Assembly (NCBI GenBank): GCA_030424705.1
Contig: JAUHWJ010000036.1
Coordinates: 1 to 9,340, forward strand
Direction of reading: 5' to 3'
Length of the DNA stretch: 9,340 nt
Source of the DNA: Alphaproteobacteria bacterium
GTDB lineage: Bacteria > Pseudomonadota > Alphaproteobacteria > Rhodobacterales > Rhodobacteraceae
Part shown: positions 6,934-9,340 of the stretch, piece by piece
Numbering within the stretch: position 1 is the first letter of the stretch
How the letters are laid out: every line of letters begins with the position of its first letter
The notes under the pieces: model-generated
The model's database searches: none
What the model was told of the DNA's origin: nothing
The model's input: the letters and a program-made list of their open reading frames with translations, nothing else
Made by a program: the position numbers and the translations under genes

Positions 6934-8466
6934 ATGATCTTCATGCTGATCCGCACCGCGCTCTGGGGGCTCGCGATCATCGCGGCGGCCTTCGCCGTGG
7001 TCTGGCTGAAGGACGCCGAGGGCGGCGTGACGCTGGAGCTGGCGGGCCGCGCCTACGGTCCGTTCCGGCTGCTTGAGACCGTGGCGCTCGTCTTCCTCGC
7101 GGCGCTCCTTCTTTGGCTGCTCTGGAAGGCGTTCGGCTTCTGCGTCGCGCTTGTGCGATTCATGACCGGGGACGAGACGGCGCTCAGCCGCTTCTGGAAC
7201 CGCTCGCGCGAGCGGCGGGGCTTCGACGCGCTGGCCGGCGGGCTCGTCGCCATGGCGGAGGGCGACGGGCGCGAAGCGCTGGCGAAAGCGCGGAAGGCGG
7301 AGAGGCTCCTCGCCCGGCCCGATCTGACTCGCCTCCTTGTCGCACAGGCCGCGCGCGCGGCAGGGGACAAGAACACGGCGAAGGCCTATTTCAAGGAACT
7401 TGCATCCGCGCCCGCCACCGCCTTCGTCGGCGTCAGCGGGCTCCTCGAACAGGCGATGAAGGACGGGGACAGGGACCGCGCGCTGAAACTCGCCGTCCAT
7501 GCCGCCGAACTCAAGCCGAAGGATGCGGGCACGCTCACCGCCCTCTTCGCGCTTCAGTGCGAGGCGAAGGACTGGGAGGGCGCGCGCCGGACACTCGATT
7601 CTGAGGCGAAGATCGCGCTCATCGGTCGCGACGTCGCCGCCCGGCGCTCCGCCGTCCTCCTCGTCGCGGATGCGCGCGAGGCGGCGGCGCGCGGCGAGGC
7701 CATGAAGGCCCGCGACCTTGCGGAGCGCGCGCTGCGGCAGGCCCCTGGGCTCGTCCCGGCGGCGATTCTCGTGGCGCGGCAGCTTGAAGAGGACGGCGCC
7801 CGCCGGAAGGCGGAGAAGACTCTGCGCGAGGCCTGGCGCGCGGGGCCGCATCCAGATCTCGCCGCCGCCTTCGCCGCGCTCGCCCCCGACGAGACCCCGC
7901 GGGAGCGGCGCCGGCGCTTCCTCGATCTGACGCGCCTCCAGCCTGATCATCCCGAGACGCGGATGCTGCGGGCGGAGCTCGCCCTCGCCGATGGCGACCC
8001 GCGCGAGGCGCGCGCCGCGCTGGGCTCGCTGACGGAGACGCAGCCGACGGGCCGCGCGCTCGCTCTGATGGCGGCGATCGAGCGGGCGGACGGGGGCGGC
8101 GAGGCCGTGGTGCGCGGCTGGCTCGCCCGCGCCGTGGCCGCGCCGCGCGCCCCGCAATGGACCTGTGACGCTTGCGGCGCGCGCCACGGCGAATGGGCGC
8201 CCGTCTGCCATCGTTGCGAGGCCTTCGACACGCTCGCATGGCGCGAGGGCGAGGGCGAAGGCGCCGGGGCGGAGACTGCGGCGCTCCTGCCGATCGTCAC
8301 CGCGGAGCCGGAGCCCGAACCGGCGCCGAAACCGAAGCCGGCCGTCGCGCCTCAGGCCGCGCCCGTTCGCACCGAAGCGAAGGCGCCGGAGCCGGAGGAG
8401 GCGCCTGAGGCCGCCGCCGCTCCCCTTCCGCCCCGCCCCCGCCCGCCGCAACCGACCGTGCAGTAG
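6934..8466 (+). CDS. hemY: HemY: membrane TPR-like heme biosynthesis protein with C-terminal zinc ribbon
   Basis: This is the proteobacterial HemY family, not the Bacillus protoporphyrinogen oxidase of the same name. The exact role is unsettled; family members sit in the inner membrane and are linked to tetrapyrrole synthesis. The protein has 510 residues. TM1 is at about 5-25 and TM2 at about 46-69, forming the HemY_N hairpin, followed by RFMTGDETALSRFWNRSR. Helical TPR-like repeats run from about 90 to 395 (AKAYFKELASAPATAFVG, AMKARDLAERALRQAPG). A CX2C-X10-CX2C ribbon follows at Cys411, 414, 425 and 428 (CDACGARHGEWAPVCHRC, then FDTLAW). The last 65 residues are a Glu/Pro/Ala-rich disordered tail. 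ATG 6934 is 3 bp after the Mic60 stop with GGGGG as ribosome site, so the two are coupled. Met4 (6943) is an alternative start. Confidence 0.94.
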   Translation: MIFMLIRTALWGLAIIAAAFAVVWLKDAEGGVTLELAGRAYGPFRLLETVALVFLAALLLWLLWKAFGFCVALVRFMTGDETALSRFWNRSRERRGFDALAGGLVAMAEGDGREALAKARKAERLLARPDLTRLLVAQAARAAGDKNTAKAYFKELASAPATAFVGVSGLLEQAMKDGDRDRALKLAVHAAELKPKDAGTLTALFALQCEAKDWEGARRTLDSEAKIALIGRDVAARRSAVLLVADAREAAARGEAMKARDLAERALRQAPGLVPAAILVARQLEEDGARRKAEKTLREAWRAGPHPDLAAAFAALAPDETPRERRRRFLDLTRLQPDHPETRMLRAELALADGDPREARAALGSLTETQPTGRALALMAAIERADGGGEAVVRGWLARAVAAPRAPQWTCDACGARHGEWAPVCHRCEAFDTLAWREGEGEGAGAETAALLPIVTAEPEPEPAPKPKPAVAPQAAPVRTEAKAPEPEEAPEAAAAPLPPRPRPPQPTVQ

Positions 8467-8480
8467 GGACGGCGAAGGCA

Positions 8481-8509
8481 TTGCGGCGGCGGGCGAACCC
8501 GCCTATAGG
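8481..8509 (+). promoter_or_regulatory. sigma70-type promoter of tRNA-Arg with GC hairpin in its spacer
   Basis: TTGCGG (8481-8486) and TATAGG (8504-8509) are spaced by 17 nt and predict a transcript start at about 8516, five bases before the mature tRNA. The spacer is almost wholly a perfect stem-loop, GGCGGG-CGAA-CCCGCC (8488-8503), 15 bp or more beyond the hemY stop at 8466. In RNA coming from hemY this hairpin could end or stabilise the message, but no T-run follows it. Confidence 0.55.
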
Positions 8510-8520
8510 GACAGGAAGCG

Positions 8521-8597
<77 letters not shown>

Positions 8598-8655
8598 TTT
8601 CTCTCGTTTCTTGCGCTGCCGCCCTTCGCGCTGCTTGAGCGCGTTACTGGCTCTC

Positions 8656-8682
8656 CGCTCCGTGCTTCGCGCATTAGGAGCG
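8656..8682. repeat. Stem-loop of unknown role between tRNA-Arg and infC
   Basis: CGCTCC (8656-8661) pairs with GGAGCG (8677-8682), with an inner TGC/GCA (8663-8665 and 8671-8673) extending the stem. No T-run follows, so it is a weak terminator candidate at best. It sits between the tRNA and the infC promoter. Confidence 0.3.
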
Positions 8683-8706
8683 CGCCGGCGCGGCTTGTCG
8701 ACCCGC

Positions 8707-8723
8707 AGCGCAATCATTGCGCT
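8707..8723. promoter_or_regulatory. 17-bp perfect palindrome, operator candidate abutting the infC -35
   Basis: AGCGCAAT-C-ATTGCGCT is an exact inverted repeat with 8-bp arms around one central base. Its last base is the first base of the TTGACC -35 element (8723-8728). Symmetry and position fit a dimeric regulator acting on infC transcription. No known regulator can be named from the word alone. ATTGCGC also occurs once in the tsaD/hemC spacer (3693-3699), without the full symmetry. Confidence 0.5.
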
Positions 8724-8750
8724 TGACCGTCGCCGCTTTATCTTTATGGC
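8723..8750 (+). promoter_or_regulatory. Predicted sigma70-type promoter of infC
   Basis: TTGACC (8723-8728) is a near-consensus -35. TATGGC (8745-8750) with a 16-nt spacer is the best -10; the AT-rich run TTTATCTTTATGGCATATG around it stands out from the GC-rich surroundings. Transcription would start near 8757, leaving a leader of about 55 nt before infC. The exact -10 register is uncertain. Confidence 0.5.
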
Positions 8751-8754
8751 ATAT

Positions 8755-8779
8755 GCGCGGCTCGCCATGCGGGCCGCGC
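8755..8779 (+). promoter_or_regulatory. Hairpin at the 5' end of the predicted infC leader
   Basis: GCGCGGC (8755-8761) pairs perfectly with GCCGCGC (8773-8779) around an 11-nt loop. It begins almost at the predicted transcript start and ends 32 nt before the start codon. No T-run follows, so a protective 5' hairpin or a protein-binding site is more likely than an attenuator. Confidence 0.35.
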
Positions 8780-8793
8780 CGATATCGTTGAAA

Positions 8794-8807
8794 CGGTGAA
8801 GGAACCG
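8794..8807 (+). promoter_or_regulatory. infC ribosome binding site, AAGGA in a small hairpin loop
   Basis: AAGGA (8799-8803) lies 8 nt before the ATA codon at 8812, ideal spacing, and supports that codon as the true start over the later ATG at 8872, which has no such site. CGGT (8794-8797) can pair with ACCG (8804-8807), presenting the Shine-Dalgarno in a six-base loop; GTT/AAC outside it could extend the stem across a bulge. The stem is short and may not be stable. Confidence 0.6.
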
Positions 8808-8811
8808 AACC

Positions 8812-9340
8812 ATAGCCCGCAGACCGCACAACGCCCCGCCGACCCGGGAGACCGGACCGCGCATCAATCACATGATCCGCGTCCCCGAAATCAGGCTCAT
8901 TGACGAGAACGGCGACAATCATGGCGTCGTGACCCCCGCCCATGCCATTGCGATGGCGGAAGAAGTCGGGCTCGATCTCGTCGAGATTTCTCCGAACGCC
9001 GTGCCACCCGTCTGCAAGATCATGGATGTCGGCAAGTTCAAGTACGAGAGCCAGAAGAAGGCGGCCGAGGCCCGGAAGAAGCAGAAGGTCATCGAGATCA
9101 AGGAAGTGAAGTTCCGGCCCAACATCGACACGCATGACTATGACGTGAAGATGAAGAACGTCGGCCGCTTCCTTGAGGATGGCGACAAGGTGAAGGTCAC
9201 CTTGCGGTTCCGGGGGCGCGAGATGGCGCATATGGAATTGGGCCGGGCGTTGCTGGAGCGGATCGCCGGGGATATCGAGGCGGTCGCAAAGGTCGAGTCG
9301 ATGCCGAAGGTCGAAGGCCGGCAGATGATCATGGTCGTGG
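8812..9340 (+). CDS. infC: Translation initiation factor IF-3, AUA start (3' end just off window)
   Basis: IF-3 binds the 30S subunit, keeps it apart from 50S and rejects non-initiator tRNA and non-standard start codons. The frame holds 176 codons to the window edge, so only a few are missing. The N-domain shows [18 protein letters not shown] and [18 protein letters not shown]; the lysine-rich linker is [18 protein letters not shown]; the C-domain has [36 protein letters not shown] and [12 protein letters not shown]. The first 20 codons before the internal ATG (8872) read [19 protein letters not shown] after the initiator, a tail typical of Rhodobacterales IF-3, so translation starts at ATA 8812, behind AAGGA. 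Known: infC in E. coli starts at AUU and is repressed by its own product. Here AUA probably serves the same feedback. ATG 8872 is the main alternative. Confidence 0.95.
   Translation, partial: MARRPHNAPPTRETGPRINHMIRVPEIRLIDENGDNHGVVTPAHAIAMAEEVGLDLVEISPNAVPPVCKIMDVGKFKYESQKKAAEARKKQKVIEIKEVKFRPNIDTHDYDVKMKNVGRFLEDGDKVKVTLRFRGREMAHMELGRALLERIAGDIEAVAKVESMPKVEGRQMIMVV

Noticed and set aside
6616..8481. 621-codon minus-strand open frame opposite Mic60 and hemY
   Set aside because: Product is an Arg/Gly/Ala-rich low-complexity sequence with no family motif. It mirrors the GC-rich codon pattern of two well-supported plus-strand genes, so it is a shadow.
8674..9231. 185-codon minus-strand frame opposite infC
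   Set aside because: Runs against a highly conserved IF-3 sequence and has no recognisable motif; shadow.

Overview
The window is very GC-rich bacterial chromosome (well above 70 % G+C by eye) with strong codon bias for G/C in third positions, so most long open frames on the opposite strand are shadows. Gene content and protein style point to an alphaproteobacterium, most likely Rhodobacterales or a close relative: hemC-hemD-Mic60-HemY run as one unit, the IF-3 N-terminus begins with an [13 protein letters not shown] sequence, HemY carries a C-terminal zinc ribbon, and a CtrA-type box (TTAA-N7-TTAA) is present. No mobile element, CRISPR array, phage gene or defence system was found. This is core chromosome.

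Layout. Positions 1-3668 are a minus-strand block, read from right to left: tsaD (tRNA t6A37 synthesis), a CueR-type copper-responsive MerR regulator, an RsmB/NOP-family rRNA m5C methyltransferase, and the N-terminal part of a two-TM, PAS-like membrane protein that looks like the start of a CckA-type sensor kinase. The last gene has a perfect CtrA box just upstream. A 60-bp divergent promoter region (3669-3728) separates this block from a plus-strand heme cluster: hemC, hemD, an alphaproteobacterial mitofilin (Mic60) and hemY, with gaps of 7, 75 and 3 bp. A tRNA-Arg(CCG) with its own promoter follows (8521-8597). A 214-bp spacer then holds a 17-bp perfect palindrome, a sigma70-like promoter and a leader hairpin, and the window ends in infC (IF-3), almost complete.

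How it fits together. hemC and hemD make hydroxymethylbilane and uroporphyrinogen III. HemY is a membrane TPR-like protein linked to heme synthesis, and Mic60 shapes intracytoplasmic membranes or cristae. TsaD, RsmB, tRNA-Arg and IF-3 all serve translation. The most notable signals are regulatory: the CtrA box before the sensor-kinase-like gene, the AUA start codon of infC with an operator-like palindrome against its promoter, and an apparently leaderless hemC. I did not find a new biological system; the findings are local and testable.
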